Positions 48,696 through 58,216 of a stretch of DNA of 64,000 nt are shown in pieces; position 1 is the stretch's first letter, and every line of letters starts with the position of its first letter. The notes under the pieces were generated by a model that did no database searches, had not been told where the DNA came from, and saw nothing but the letters and a program-made list of their open reading frames with translations. The translations under genes and the position numbers were made by a program. The DNA comes from Paracoccus sp. SMMA_5_TC. GTDB lineage: Bacteria; Pseudomonadota; Alphaproteobacteria; Rhodobacterales; Rhodobacteraceae. Location of the stretch: NCBI RefSeq assembly GCF_009696685.2, contig NZ_CP102355.1, positions 1,537,501 to 1,601,500 of the forward strand. The letters run 5' to 3'.

Positions 48696-48799
48696 GGCCG
48701 TCAGGCTAGGTCGTCGCCCCCGGTCCTGCAATGGGGTGATTGACAGTTTCGCCACGCCGGCCTTCCATAGGGCATGGCCAGTCTGGAAAGCCCCGCCCG

Positions 48800-49081
48800 A
48801 TGATCGCCTTTCTTCGCCTGATTGGCCTGGTATTGGTCATCGAGCTGATCTTCTACGTGCTGATCGGACTTTATGTGCGCAGCCTGCGCCGGGAACAGCT
48901 GGAAAAGGAATGGGACCGGCGCCATCCCGACCGGGCTGGACCATCGCCGGAACGCAAGGAGTTCGTCCGCCGTTCGATGATCGGCTTTGGCAAGACCCTG
49001 CGGGCGCGGCTGGTGGGGCTGGTGCTGGTTCTGCCGATGGTTGCGATCGTCGTGATCATCGTCATCGTGAATTACAACTGA
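48800..49081 (+). CDS. small two-helix membrane protein
   Basis: 93 residues: helix 1 at 4-25 (FLRLIGLVLVIELIFYVLIGLY as span), a charged loop with ERKEFVRRSMIGFGKTLRARL, helix 2 at 70-90. No family recognised with certainty. Often found beside DUF1523 genes in Rhodobacterales, as here, 10 bp upstream. Function unknown. Confidence 0.7.
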   Translation: MIAFLRLIGLVLVIELIFYVLIGLYVRSLRREQLEKEWDRRHPDRAGPSPERKEFVRRSMIGFGKTLRARLVGLVLVLPMVAIVVIIVIVNYN

Positions 49082-49091
49082 GGGGGCGCCG

Positions 49092-49775
49092 ATGCGCTGG
49101 TTCCTGACCGTTCTTGGAGTGAGTTTCGGGATCGTCGTCTTTCTGTTTCTGGATTACTCGCTGCCGTCCAGACAAACGGTGCGGATCACCAATACCTATA
49201 ACCGGCTGACCGACATCGGCGCCAATCGCATCTTCTATGCCTCGCCCGATACCGGGACGGTGCAGAACGCCCAGGGCCAGCGCGACGTGCGCTTCATTGA
49301 TACCGTGCGTCCCAACGGCCGGCCGTATGTGTATCGCAACGAGGATACCGGCTGGATCTGGCCACCCTATTTCAAATACGACAGCTCGAATCTGCACGCC
49401 AAGGCCACAGACCTGAAATCGACCGCCGCCAACCCGGAATGGGTCAGCATCACCTCATACGGGTGGCGCGTGGCCTGGCTGTCGATCTATCCCAACGCCA
49501 TCTCGATCAAGCCGGTCAGCGGTCCGCAGGACCGGCCCTTCAACTGGCCCGCCGCCATCATCCTGTTGCTGCTGGGGGCGCTGCTGGCGCTGATCTGGCG
49601 GATGTGGAACCAGTTTCGGGAACGCACCATCGACCCGGCGGTGCGTTCGGCCGACCAGACCTGGGACCGGATCGATGCCCGCGCCGATGCCGCGCGCGAC
49701 CACATCGCGGCCGAGGCGGCGCAGGCGCGCGGCCGCGTCGGCCGCTGGTGGTCGGGCCTGTGGGGGCGGCGGTGA
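49092..49775 (+). CDS. DUF1523 family membrane protein
   Basis: 227 residues: one N-terminal helix, a periplasmic domain (RQTVRITNTYNR, RDVRFIDT, FKYDSSNLHAKA, GWRVAWLSIYPNA), a second helix (AAIILLLLGALLALIW) and a charged coiled tail. This is DUF1523, of unknown role. The stop is immediately followed by the deoC start. Confidence 0.82.
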   Translation: MRWFLTVLGVSFGIVVFLFLDYSLPSRQTVRITNTYNRLTDIGANRIFYASPDTGTVQNAQGQRDVRFIDTVRPNGRPYVYRNEDTGWIWPPYFKYDSSNLHAKATDLKSTAANPEWVSITSYGWRVAWLSIYPNAISIKPVSGPQDRPFNWPAAIILLLLGALLALIWRMWNQFRERTIDPAVRSADQTWDRIDARADAARDHIAAEAAQARGRVGRWWSGLWGRR

Positions 49776-50719
49776 TGGCGCGCGCCAATCCCGGCACCGA
49801 TTTCCGCCCCGACTGGTTCCAGTCCATGGCGGTCAACACCCCGGCGGCCGAACGCCGCGCCGCGAGTTTGCCGGCGCGGCGCAGCCTCAAGCGGGAATGG
49901 CAGGCGGCATGGCTGCTGAATGCGGTGCGCTGCATCGACCTGACCACGCTGTCGGGCGACGACACGCCCGACCGGGTGGCGCGGCTGTGCGCCAAGGCTC
50001 GCCAGCCCGTCGATGCCGGGCAGTTGCAGGCGATGGGGGTGCAGGCACTGACCACGGGGGCGGTCTGCGTCTATCCGACCATGGTTGGCGCGGCCAAACG
50101 TGCCCTTCAAGGCAGTGGCGTGCCCGTTGCCTCGGTCGCCACCGGCTTTCCGGCCGGACTGATGCCGCTGGACCTGCGGCTGGCCGAAATCCGCTATGCG
50201 CTCGATCAGGGCGCCGACGAAATCGACATCGTGATTTCGCGCGCGCTGGTCCTGCGCGGCGAATGGGCGGCGCTGTATGACGAGATCCGCGCCATGCGCG
50301 AGGCCTGCGGGCCGGCGCTGATGAAGGCGATCCTGGCCACGGGCGAGCTGAAAACCCTGACCAATGTCGCCCGCGCAAGCCATGTCGCCATGCAGGCGGG
50401 GGCCGATTTCATCAAGACCTCGACCGGGAAAGAGCCGGTGAATGCCACCCTGCCGGTGTCGTTGGTGATGTTGCGCGCGATCCGCGACTATCGGGAACAG
50501 ACGGGCTTTGCCGTCGGCTTCAAGCCCGCCGGCGGGCTGCGCACGGCGCGGGACGCGCTGAACTGGCAGGTGCTGATGGCCGAGGAACTGGGCCGCGACT
50601 GGCTGCGCCCGCAGTTGTTCCGCATCGGCGCCAGCTCGCTGCTGGCCGATATCGAACGGCAGATTTCCCATCATGTGACCGGGCGCTATGCCAGCGCCCA
50701 TCGACTGGCGGCGGGGTAG
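49775..50719 (+). CDS. deoC: deoxyribose-phosphate aldolase
   Basis: 314 residues. Class I aldolase splitting 2-deoxyribose-5-phosphate. Schiff-base Lys in DFIKTSTGK and the proton-relay Lys in GFKPAGGLR; the earlier CVYPTMVGAAK fits too. An N-terminal extension of about 55 residues is usual for the longer DeoC type. It forms a pair with the ALDH gene 2 bp downstream, which could oxidise the acetaldehyde released (inference). Confidence 0.93.
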   Translation: MARANPGTDFRPDWFQSMAVNTPAAERRAASLPARRSLKREWQAAWLLNAVRCIDLTTLSGDDTPDRVARLCAKARQPVDAGQLQAMGVQALTTGAVCVYPTMVGAAKRALQGSGVPVASVATGFPAGLMPLDLRLAEIRYALDQGADEIDIVISRALVLRGEWAALYDEIRAMREACGPALMKAILATGELKTLTNVARASHVAMQAGADFIKTSTGKEPVNATLPVSLVMLRAIRDYREQTGFAVGFKPAGGLRTARDALNWQVLMAEELGRDWLRPQLFRIGASSLLADIERQISHHVTGRYASAHRLAAG

Positions 50720-50721
50720 CC

Positions 50722-53046
50722 ATGCCGAAGGTAAGCGAGATCATGGAAACCATGGAATACGGCCCCGCGGCCGAGGATGCCTCGGCCGTGCGGCAATGGC
50801 TGGCCGAGCGTGGCAGTTTTGGCCATTTCATCGCCGGTCGTTTCACCCGACCGGGGCAGACCTTTGCCACGCTCGATCCGGCGACCGGCCAGGAACTGGC
50901 TCAGGTGACCCAGGGCAGTGCCCGCGACGTGGCCAAGGCGGTGCGCGCCGCGCGCCGCGCCCAGCGCGGCTGGGGGGCGCTGCCCGGCCATGACCGGGCG
51001 CGGTTTCTATATGCCATCGCCCGCACCATCCAGAAACGCGAACGCTTTCTGGCGGTGCTGGAAACGCTCGACAATGGCAAGCCCATCCGCGAAAGCCGCG
51101 ACATCGACATCCCGCTGGTGGTGCGCCATTTCTATCACCACGCCGGCTGGGCCGAAATCGCCGAGACCGAATTTCCCGACCATCGCCCGCTGGGCGTCTG
51201 CGGCCAGATCATCCCCTGGAACTTTCCGCTGCTGATGCTGGCCTGGAAGGTGGCGCCGGCGCTGGCGGCGGGCAATTGCGTGGTGTTGAAACCCGCCGAA
51301 TACACGCCGCTGACGGCCCTGGCATTCGCCGAAATCTGCGCCCATGTCGGCCTGCCGGCCGGGGTGGTCAATATCGTGACCGGCGATGGCGAAACCGGGC
51401 AGGCGCTGGTCGCGGCGCCGGTGGACAAGATCGCCTTCACCGGCTCGACCGAGGTCGGGCGCCAGATCGCCCGCGATCTGGCCGATCGCGACACGCGGCT
51501 GACCCTGGAACTGGGCGGCAAGTCGCCCTTTGTGGTGATGGAGGACGCCGATCTGGACGCCGCTGTCGAGGGCGTCGTCGATTCGATCTGGTTCAACCAG
51601 GGCCAGGTCTGTTGCGCGGGATCGCGCATCCTGGTCGCCGAAAGCGTGGCCGAGCGGTTCGAGGGGCTGCTGCGCGCACGCATGGCACGGCTGCGGCTGG
51701 GGCCACCCCTGGACAAGTCGACCGACATCGGCGCCATCGTGCATCCGGTGCAGAAACAGCGCATCCTGGACCTGCTGGCGCAATCGGTCGCGGCGGGTGC
51801 CGAACTGATCGGGGGCGAGGCGGGGCAGGGCTGTTTCGTCGCGCCCGGCTATCTGCGCAACATCGCCCCGGCCAACCCCGGCATGGCGCAGGAAATATTC
51901 GGCCCCATCGCCACGCTGTCCACCTTTCGCACCCCTGACGAGGCGGTGGATCTGGCCAACAATACCCGCTACGGGCTTGCGGCCTCGGTCTGGTCGGAAA
52001 GCGCGACGGTGGCCACCGATATTGCCGCGCGCATCCGGGCCGGGGTGGTCTGGGTCAATTGCGCCAACCTTTTCGATGCGGCCGCGCCCTTTGGCGGGCT
52101 GCGCGACAGCGGCTATGGCCGCGAGGGCGGGCGCGAGGGGATGCTGGACTATCTGGCCGCGCCTGTGGCGGCAGCGCGCGACCCGCTCCCGGCCGAGATC
52201 CAGCCTGCCCCGGCCGGCGATGCCGGGATCGACCGCACGGTCAAGCTGTATATCGGTGGCGCGCAAAAACGCCCCGATGCCGGCGCCAGCTATCTTGCCC
52301 AGGACGAGCTGATACCGCTGGGCAACCGCAAGGACATCCGCACCGCCGTCGAGGCGGCGCAGGCATCCCTGGCGAAATGGCAGGCGCTGGGCGGGCACGG
52401 TCGCGCGCAGGTGCTGTATTTCCTGGCCGAGAACCTGGCGCAGCGGCGGGCGGAATTTGCCGGCTTTGCCCCCGCGGCCGAGGTCGATTTGGCGATCCGG
52501 CGCTGTTTCTTCTATGCAGGTTTTGCCGACAAATACGATGGGGCGACGGTATCGGCCCGGCCCGGGCATCTGTGCCACGTCCAGCCCGAGCCGCAGGGGG
52601 TGATGGGGCTGATCTGCCCCAGCGCGGCGCCGCTGGCGGGGCTGATGTCGCTGCTGCTACCAGCAATCGCCATGGGCAATGCCGTGGTCGTGGTGCCTGC
52701 GCAGGATCGGCCGATGGCGGCATTGACCCTGGCGCAGGTGCTGGCGATTTCGGACGTGCCGGGCGGCGTGGTCAATATCGTCACTGGCCCGCGCGACGAT
52801 CTGGCGCTGGCGCTGGCCAGCCATGACGGCGTCGCCGCCATCTGGCACGCGGGTCAGGGCGAGGGTCTGGCCGCGACCCGGCGCGCGGCGGCGCAGACGC
52901 TGATCCCGGTGTGGACGCCCGAAACGCGCGACTGGACCGCCGCTGCGGCGCAGGGGCGGGGCTTCCTGCGCGCCGCCTGCCGGACGAAAACCATCTGGCT
53001 GCCCTATGGCGCCTTGCCGCTTGGCACCGGCAGCAGCACCTACTAG
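50722..53046 (+). CDS. two-domain aldehyde dehydrogenase, ALDH16 type
   Basis: 774 residues. The first ALDH domain (about 30-490) is complete: PWNFPLLM, catalytic Glu in LELGGKSP, catalytic Cys297 in GQVCCAGSR, and EIFGPI. A second, shorter ALDH-like domain (about 510-774) keeps GLICPSAAPLAG and NIVTG but lacks a catalytic Cys motif. This is the ALDH16 arrangement. It is coupled to deoC, so acetaldehyde or a related aldehyde is a plausible substrate. Confidence 0.88.
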   Translation: MPKVSEIMETMEYGPAAEDASAVRQWLAERGSFGHFIAGRFTRPGQTFATLDPATGQELAQVTQGSARDVAKAVRAARRAQRGWGALPGHDRARFLYAIARTIQKRERFLAVLETLDNGKPIRESRDIDIPLVVRHFYHHAGWAEIAETEFPDHRPLGVCGQIIPWNFPLLMLAWKVAPALAAGNCVVLKPAEYTPLTALAFAEICAHVGLPAGVVNIVTGDGETGQALVAAPVDKIAFTGSTEVGRQIARDLADRDTRLTLELGGKSPFVVMEDADLDAAVEGVVDSIWFNQGQVCCAGSRILVAESVAERFEGLLRARMARLRLGPPLDKSTDIGAIVHPVQKQRILDLLAQSVAAGAELIGGEAGQGCFVAPGYLRNIAPANPGMAQEIFGPIATLSTFRTPDEAVDLANNTRYGLAASVWSESATVATDIAARIRAGVVWVNCANLFDAAAPFGGLRDSGYGREGGREGMLDYLAAPVAAARDPLPAEIQPAPAGDAGIDRTVKLYIGGAQKRPDAGASYLAQDELIPLGNRKDIRTAVEAAQASLAKWQALGGHGRAQVLYFLAENLAQRRAEFAGFAPAAEVDLAIRRCFFYAGFADKYDGATVSARPGHLCHVQPEPQGVMGLICPSAAPLAGLMSLLLPAIAMGNAVVVVPAQDRPMAALTLAQVLAISDVPGGVVNIVTGPRDDLALALASHDGVAAIWHAGQGEGLAATRRAAAQTLIPVWTPETRDWTAAAAQGRGFLRAACRTKTIWLPYGALPLGTGSSTY

Positions 53047-53798
53047 GCGCAGTCCAGCCAGGCCAGCCCCGCCTCGGTCGCGACGCGGGGCTGGTATTCG
53101 GCGCCGATCCAGCCATCGAACCCCGCCCGGCGCAGCGCGTCCACAAAGCCGGGAAAATCGCAAGTGCCGTGATCGGGCTCGTGCCGCTGCGGATAGCCGG
53201 CGACCTGCACATGCCGCACCATTGCCGCATGACGCTGCCAGACCGCCATCGCGTCGCCATGGATCATCTGCGCATGATAGAGGTCGAATTGCAGCCCCAG
53301 ATTGGGGGCGCCGACCTCGGCCACGATCCCCGCGGCCTGATTGTAGCAGGTCAGGAAATAACCCGGCATCTCGGCATCGCTCATCGGCTCGATCGTCAGG
53401 CTGAGCTGCGGGGCGCGCGCGCAGGCCCATGCCAGGTTCTCGACCATGGTGCGATGGGCCAGCGCGCCGCGGGCGACGCCGGCCATCACATGCAGATGCC
53501 GCACACGCAGCGCGCGGGCGAACCGCAAGGCGCGGTCGAAATCGCTGCGAAAGCGCGCCCGGTTGTCGGGTTCGGCCGCAAAGCCGCGCGGCCCCCCGGC
53601 CCAGTTCGGCGGCGGCATGTTCATCAGCACGAATTCGACGCCGGCGGCCTGCGCGGCCTGCACCAGATCCTTGACCGCCAGATCATAGGGGAAAAGGATC
53701 TCGACCCCCTCGAAACCGGCCCGGCGCGCGGCGGCAAAGCGTTGCAGCATCGGCAGTTCGGTAAACAGATAGGTCAGATTGGCCGCGCGGCGCAGCAT
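53043..53798 (-). CDS. hydroxypyruvate isomerase family protein
   Basis: 251 residues. TIM barrel of the xylose-isomerase-like/Hyi group: NLTYLFTELPMLQRF at the start, FVLMNMPPPNW, LTIEPMS, LGLQFDLYHAQMIHGD and WIGAEYQP. Metal-ligand Glu/Asp/His positions look kept. It probably isomerises hydroxypyruvate or a similar sugar acid. It converges on the ALDH gene with a 4-bp overlap and lies 2 bp after the DUF1285 gene. Confidence 0.85.
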   Translation of the reverse strand: MLRRAANLTYLFTELPMLQRFAAARRAGFEGVEILFPYDLAVKDLVQAAQAAGVEFVLMNMPPPNWAGGPRGFAAEPDNRARFRSDFDRALRFARALRVRHLHVMAGVARGALAHRTMVENLAWACARAPQLSLTIEPMSDAEMPGYFLTCYNQAAGIVAEVGAPNLGLQFDLYHAQMIHGDAMAVWQRHAAMVRHVQVAGYPQRHEPDHGTCDFPGFVDALRRAGFDGWIGAEYQPRVATEAGLAWLDCA

Positions 53799-53800
53799 GT

Positions 53801-54346
53801 TCAGGGCTCCAGCGCAAAGGCGCTGATGCCCGATTGCACCTGCATCCTGCCGTCCGGACCGGGGCGGGCGGCATCGGCCAGCCGATAGAAGGTCTTGCGG
53901 TCGATCCGCGCCCACAGGCCGCGGCGGATGTGGACATAGGGGCGCGGATCCTCGGGGCTGCCGCGCATTTCGATGGGGTGATCGGGTCCGGCGGTCACGC
54001 TGTCGCCGACATTGGTGACAAAGCGGATTGCGTCCCCGATATCGGCATCAATGGCGACAAAGGGCACGTCCACCACCCGGATGCCCACCTTTTCCACCGG
54101 AGTCACCAGGAAATAGGCGTCGCCCTCGCGCTTGAGGATCGAGGCGAACAGCCGCACCATCTCGGGGCGGCCGATGGGGGTGCCGTTGTAGAACCAGCTG
54201 CCATCGCTGCGGATTTCCATGTCGAGGTCGCCGCAAAAGGGCGGGTTCCACAGATGCACGGGGGGCGGGCCCCTTTCGCCGGCACGGCGGGCGGCGGCGG
54301 CCAGCCCTGCGGCGTCGCTCACGGATTTGTCAGTCTGATCTGCCAT
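53801..54346 (-). CDS. DUF1285 family protein
   Basis: 181 residues. PPVHLWNPPFCGDLDMEI, DGSWFYNGTPIGRPEMVRLFA and PYVHIRRGLWARIDR are the DUF1285 signatures. Soluble; function unknown. It is first of a two-gene minus-strand unit and divergent from moxR, with 62 bp between starts. Confidence 0.88.
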   Translation of the reverse strand: MADQTDKSVSDAAGLAAAARRAGERGPPPVHLWNPPFCGDLDMEIRSDGSWFYNGTPIGRPEMVRLFASILKREGDAYFLVTPVEKVGIRVVDVPFVAIDADIGDAIRFVTNVGDSVTAGPDHPIEMRGSPEDPRPYVHIRRGLWARIDRKTFYRLADAARPGPDGRMQVQSGISAFALEP

Positions 54347-54408
54347 TCCCTGTGGACCCCGTTACGGCTGTCTCTATGCTGTTCCTAAATCAGAAACGGG
54401 ACTTTGTC

Positions 54409-55410
54409 ATGGTTCAGGATGATGATCTGGTTGCCGAGGTCGAGGCGCTGACCCTGCGCCTGACCGAGGCCCGCGCCAGCGTCGAGCGCCGCTTTGTCGG
54501 CCAGCACGCGGTTGTCGAACAGGTGCTGGCGGCGATCCTGTCCGGCGGGCATGCGCTGCTGGTGGGCCAGCCGGGCCTGGGCAAGACCATGCTGGTCGAT
54601 ACGCTGGCCACGGTGCTGGGGCTTCAGACCGCGCGCGTGCAGTTCACCCCGGACCTGATGCCGGCGGATATCCTGGGCTCCGAGGTGCTGGACATCCGCC
54701 CCGACGGCAGCCGCGGCTTTCGCTTCATCGAGGGGCCGGTGTTCACCCAGCTGCTGATGGCGGATGAGATCAACCGCGCCAGCCCGCGCACCCAATCGGC
54801 GCTGCTGCAGGCCATGCAAGAGGCCGAGGTGACCATCGGCGGCGCCCATCGTCCGCTGGGTCGGCCGTTTCATGTGCTGGCCACGCAGAACCCGATCGAG
54901 CAAGAGGGCACCTATCCCTTGCCCGAGGCGCAGCTGGACCGCTTTCTGTTGCAGGTCGATGTCGATTATCCCGACCGCGACACCGAACGCGCCATCCTGC
55001 TGGCGACCACCGGGGTGGACCAGGGCCGGCCGCATGCGGTCCTGGACGCGGCCGGGCTGATCGCGGCCCAGGGGCTGATCCGCAGGATGCCGGTGGGCGA
55101 ATCGGTGCTGAACGCCATTCTGGATCTGGTGCGCGCTGCCCGACCGGGCACGGCCGAGGCGCCGGGCTGGCTGGCCGATACGCTGGTCTGGGGGCCGGGT
55201 CCGCGCGCGGCGCAGGCGCTTAGCCTGGTGACGCGGGCAAGGGCCGCGCTGAACGGCCGCCTTGCCCCCACCCTGGCCGATGTGCAGGCGATGGCGGCGC
55301 CGGTCTTGCGCCACCGCATGGCGCTGGGCTTTGCCGCCCGCGCGCGCGGCGATACGGTCGAGGCGGTGATCGCCCGGCTGCTGGACGATCGGATGCGGGC
55401 CGCAGCGTGA
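54409..55410 (+). CDS. MoxR family AAA+ ATPase
   Basis: 333 residues. Walker A GQPGLGKTML, Walker B LLMADEINRASP, sensor ATQNPIEQEGTYPLPEAQLDRFLL, and a C-terminal lid. MoxR ATPases act as chaperones for partner proteins with VWA or DUF58 domains, as in this operon. The start at 54409 (MVQDDDLVAEVE) is typical; an upstream in-frame ATG adds 19 unlikely residues. Overlaps the DUF58 gene by GTGA. Confidence 0.93.
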   Translation: MVQDDDLVAEVEALTLRLTEARASVERRFVGQHAVVEQVLAAILSGGHALLVGQPGLGKTMLVDTLATVLGLQTARVQFTPDLMPADILGSEVLDIRPDGSRGFRFIEGPVFTQLLMADEINRASPRTQSALLQAMQEAEVTIGGAHRPLGRPFHVLATQNPIEQEGTYPLPEAQLDRFLLQVDVDYPDRDTERAILLATTGVDQGRPHAVLDAAGLIAAQGLIRRMPVGESVLNAILDLVRAARPGTAEAPGWLADTLVWGPGPRAAQALSLVTRARAALNGRLAPTLADVQAMAAPVLRHRMALGFAARARGDTVEAVIARLLDDRMRAAA

Positions 55411-56279
55411 CCCCGACGACGCCCGAATTGCTGCGGGCCGATGCCTCGGCGGCGCTGGCTGGACTGCCGGCGCTGATGCTGTCGGCGCAGCGGCTGGCGG
55501 CGGCGCTGGTGCCGGGCAGCCATGGCCAGCGCCGTGCCGGCAGCGGCGAGGATTTCTGGCAATACCGCCCCGCGGTGGCGGGCGACAGCGCGCGCAGCAT
55601 CGACTGGCGCCGCTCGGCCCGATCAGACGTCCATTTCGTTCGCGACCGCGAGGCGCAACTGGCGCAATCGGCGGCGATCTGGGTGTCGGGCGCTGCCGGC
55701 ATGGGCTATGCCAGCGCGCCAGCCCTGCCGACCAAGCGCGCCCGCGCCGATCTGCTGGCGCTGGCGCTGGCCATGGCGCTGCTGGCGGGGGGCGAGCGGG
55801 TGGCGCTGGCCGGCAACCTGCCGCGGCCAGGGCGCGCGCAGGCCGAACAGATTGCCCGCGGGCTTCTGGCCGACCCGTTGGGCGGCGGCGATGACGATGC
55901 GCCGCCCGCGCAGTCACTGCGTCCGGGGCAGCGGGTGGTGCTGTTCGACGATTTCCTAGGCGATCTGCAGCCGGTGCTGGATTATCTGGCGCGCGCCGCC
56001 GCCTTGGGGGTGTCGGGGGTGATGATGCAGGTTCTGGACCCGGCCGAGCAGGACTTTCCCTGGTCGGGGGCGGTGCTGTTTTCCTCGGCCAGCGGGGCGC
56101 TGCGCCATGACACCCGCGATGCGGCCGGGTTGCGCGCGGCTTACCTGGCGCGTCTGGGCGAACGCCGGGCGCTGCTGGCGCAGGCGGCGCAGACCGCCGG
56201 CTGGCATTTCGGCGCCCATGACAGCAGCCAGCCCGCTGCGCAGGCGCTGCTGTGGCTGTGGTCGGTGCTGGAGGGCTGA
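55407..56279 (+). CDS. DUF58 domain protein
   Basis: 290 residues. G-RRAGSGEDFWQYRPAVAGDSARSIDWRRSARSD is the DUF58 hallmark near residues 45-75 (given as span). Membership in the MoxR-DUF58-Bat set is usual. Likely a client or adaptor of MoxR on the cytosolic face. GTG start inside the moxR stop; its own stop overlaps the next ATG. Confidence 0.88.
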   Translation: MTPTTPELLRADASAALAGLPALMLSAQRLAAALVPGSHGQRRAGSGEDFWQYRPAVAGDSARSIDWRRSARSDVHFVRDREAQLAQSAAIWVSGAAGMGYASAPALPTKRARADLLALALAMALLAGGERVALAGNLPRPGRAQAEQIARGLLADPLGGGDDDAPPAQSLRPGQRVVLFDDFLGDLQPVLDYLARAAALGVSGVMMQVLDPAEQDFPWSGAVLFSSASGALRHDTRDAAGLRAAYLARLGERRALLAQAAQTAGWHFGAHDSSQPAAQALLWLWSVLEG

Positions 56280-58216
56280 TGCTGCTGCTGGGGCCCTTGG
56301 GTTTTTCCGTGCCTTGGCTGCTGGCGGCACTGGCGGCCTTGCCGGTGCTGTGGCTGATCCTGCGCGCCATGCCGCCGGCGCCGCGCCGCATCCGCTTTCC
56401 CGGCACGCGGCTGCTGCTGGGGCTGCGAGATCCGCGGCCGGTGGCGCGGCACACGCCCTGGTGGCTGCTGCTGATCCGGGTGCTGGCGATCGCGGCGCTG
56501 ATCCTGGGCTTTGCCGGCCCGGTCTGGAGGCCGGCGCCGGATCAGATCGGGCAGGGGCCGCTGCTGATCGTGATGGATGCCGGCTGGGCCGCGGCGCCCG
56601 ACTGGCCGCAGCGGCAGGCGCGCGCCCTGCGGGCGTTGGATCAGGCCGCCACGTCTGGCCAGCCCGCGGCGCTGCTGATCGCGGACGGCCGCAGCCAGGG
56701 CGCGCTGGCCTTTCAACCCGCGCCGGAACTGGCGCCGGTGCTGCGTGGCCTGCGTCCCGCCGCCTGGCCCAGCCGCTACCCCCCTTCGCCGGACGACACC
56801 CTGGCCGAGGCGCCCGCGGGCCTGCGCACTCTGTGGCTTGCCGACGGGCTGGATCACCCCGGCCGTGCCGATTGGCTGGCGGCGTTGCGCGCGCGCGGGC
56901 CGGTGTTGGTGGTTCCGCCTGCCGGTCCGCGCCTGGCGCTGGACCCTGGGGCCGGGGATCAACCCGCGCTGCGGCTGCGCAGCACTGGCGGTCCGGTGCC
57001 GCAGGTTCGCGCCATCGGCGTCGATCCGCAGGGGACGCCGCGCGAGCTTGCCTTGCTGACCCCGGCGGCCGGAGAGGTTCGCGATGGCATCGTCACCCAT
57101 GCGGTGCCCCTGGACCTGCCTTCGGAATTGCGCAACCGCATTACCCGGTTCGAGGTCGTCGACCATGCCTCGGCCGGGGCGGTGGTGCTGGCCGATGATG
57201 CCCTGCGCCGGCGCAAGGTCGCGCTGATCGGCAGCGAGCGCGACGGCGAGGGGCAGCGGCTGCTGTCGCCGCTGCATTACCTGCGGCGCGCGCTGGCGCC
57301 TGTCTCGGATCTGGTCGAGGGCGGGCTGGACGAGGTCTTGCCGGCGGCCCCCGATGTGATCGTGCTGGTCGATCAGCCCGGCCTGCCGGCGACAGGTCCG
57401 CTGCGCGACTGGGTCGAGGGGGGCGGCACGCTGATCCGCTTTGCCGGTCCGCGCATGGCCGCCGCCACGCAGCTGGCGCAAGAGCCGCTGCTGCCGGTGC
57501 GGCTGCGGGCGGGGGGGCGCGATGTGGGTGGCGCGCTGAGCTGGGGTGCGCCGCGCGGCATCGCCGCTTTCGCCGGCGATGGCCCCTTTGCCGGGCTGAC
57601 GGTGCCGCGTGATGCGCTGGTGCGGGCGCAGCTGCTGGCCGAACCCGCGCCCGACCTGGCCAGCCGCAGCATTGCCAGCCTGGTGGACGGCACGCCGCTG
57701 GTCACCCGTGCGACCCTGGGTCAGGGGCAATTGGTGCTGTTTCACACCACGGCCAATGCCGAATGGTCGAACCTGGCCTTGTCGGGACTGTTCGTCGAGA
57801 TGCTCGAGCGGCTGGTGCGCAGCGCGCGGGCCGGGGCGGGGCGGGCGTCGGATGCGCCGGTTGCCCCCGAACAGACGCCCTGGGTGCCGGAACAGGTGCT
57901 GGACGGCTTTGGTCGGGCGCTGCCTGCGGAAAACCTGCAGCCCGTCAGCCCGGCGGATTTCGCTGCCGCCCCGGCCCCCGGCGCGCCGGCGGGGCTTTAT
58001 CGCGCGGGTGAGCGGGTGGCGGCGCTGAACGCGGGGTCGGCGCCGATGGTCCGCGCCGACTGGCCCGGCGCCCGGATCGAGGCCGCCGCCCAGCCCCCCG
58101 GCATCGATCTGCGCGGCTGGTTGGTCGCGCTGGCGGCGCTGCTGCTGGCGCTGGATGCGCTGGCCAGCGCGCTGCTGGCGCGCGGCCGCGGCCCTTTGGC
58201 GGGGATGCGCCCATGA
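56279..58216 (+). CDS. BatA-like membrane protein
   Basis: 645 residues. The BatA N-terminal double helix (LGPLGFSVPWLLAALAALP; PWWLLLIRVLAIAALILG) is followed by a VWA-like/glutamine-amidotransferase-like periplasmic part and a last helix pair near the C-terminus. In many alphaproteobacteria this is fused to DUF4159 in one chain of about 920 residues; here DUF4159 is the next gene and the two lengths add up to 922. Confidence 0.82.
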   Translation: MLLLGPLGFSVPWLLAALAALPVLWLILRAMPPAPRRIRFPGTRLLLGLRDPRPVARHTPWWLLLIRVLAIAALILGFAGPVWRPAPDQIGQGPLLIVMDAGWAAAPDWPQRQARALRALDQAATSGQPAALLIADGRSQGALAFQPAPELAPVLRGLRPAAWPSRYPPSPDDTLAEAPAGLRTLWLADGLDHPGRADWLAALRARGPVLVVPPAGPRLALDPGAGDQPALRLRSTGGPVPQVRAIGVDPQGTPRELALLTPAAGEVRDGIVTHAVPLDLPSELRNRITRFEVVDHASAGAVVLADDALRRRKVALIGSERDGEGQRLLSPLHYLRRALAPVSDLVEGGLDEVLPAAPDVIVLVDQPGLPATGPLRDWVEGGGTLIRFAGPRMAAATQLAQEPLLPVRLRAGGRDVGGALSWGAPRGIAAFAGDGPFAGLTVPRDALVRAQLLAEPAPDLASRSIASLVDGTPLVTRATLGQGQLVLFHTTANAEWSNLALSGLFVEMLERLVRSARAGAGRASDAPVAPEQTPWVPEQVLDGFGRALPAENLQPVSPADFAAAPAPGAPAGLYRAGERVAALNAGSAPMVRADWPGARIEAAAQPPGIDLRGWLVALAALLLALDALASALLARGRGPLAGMRP

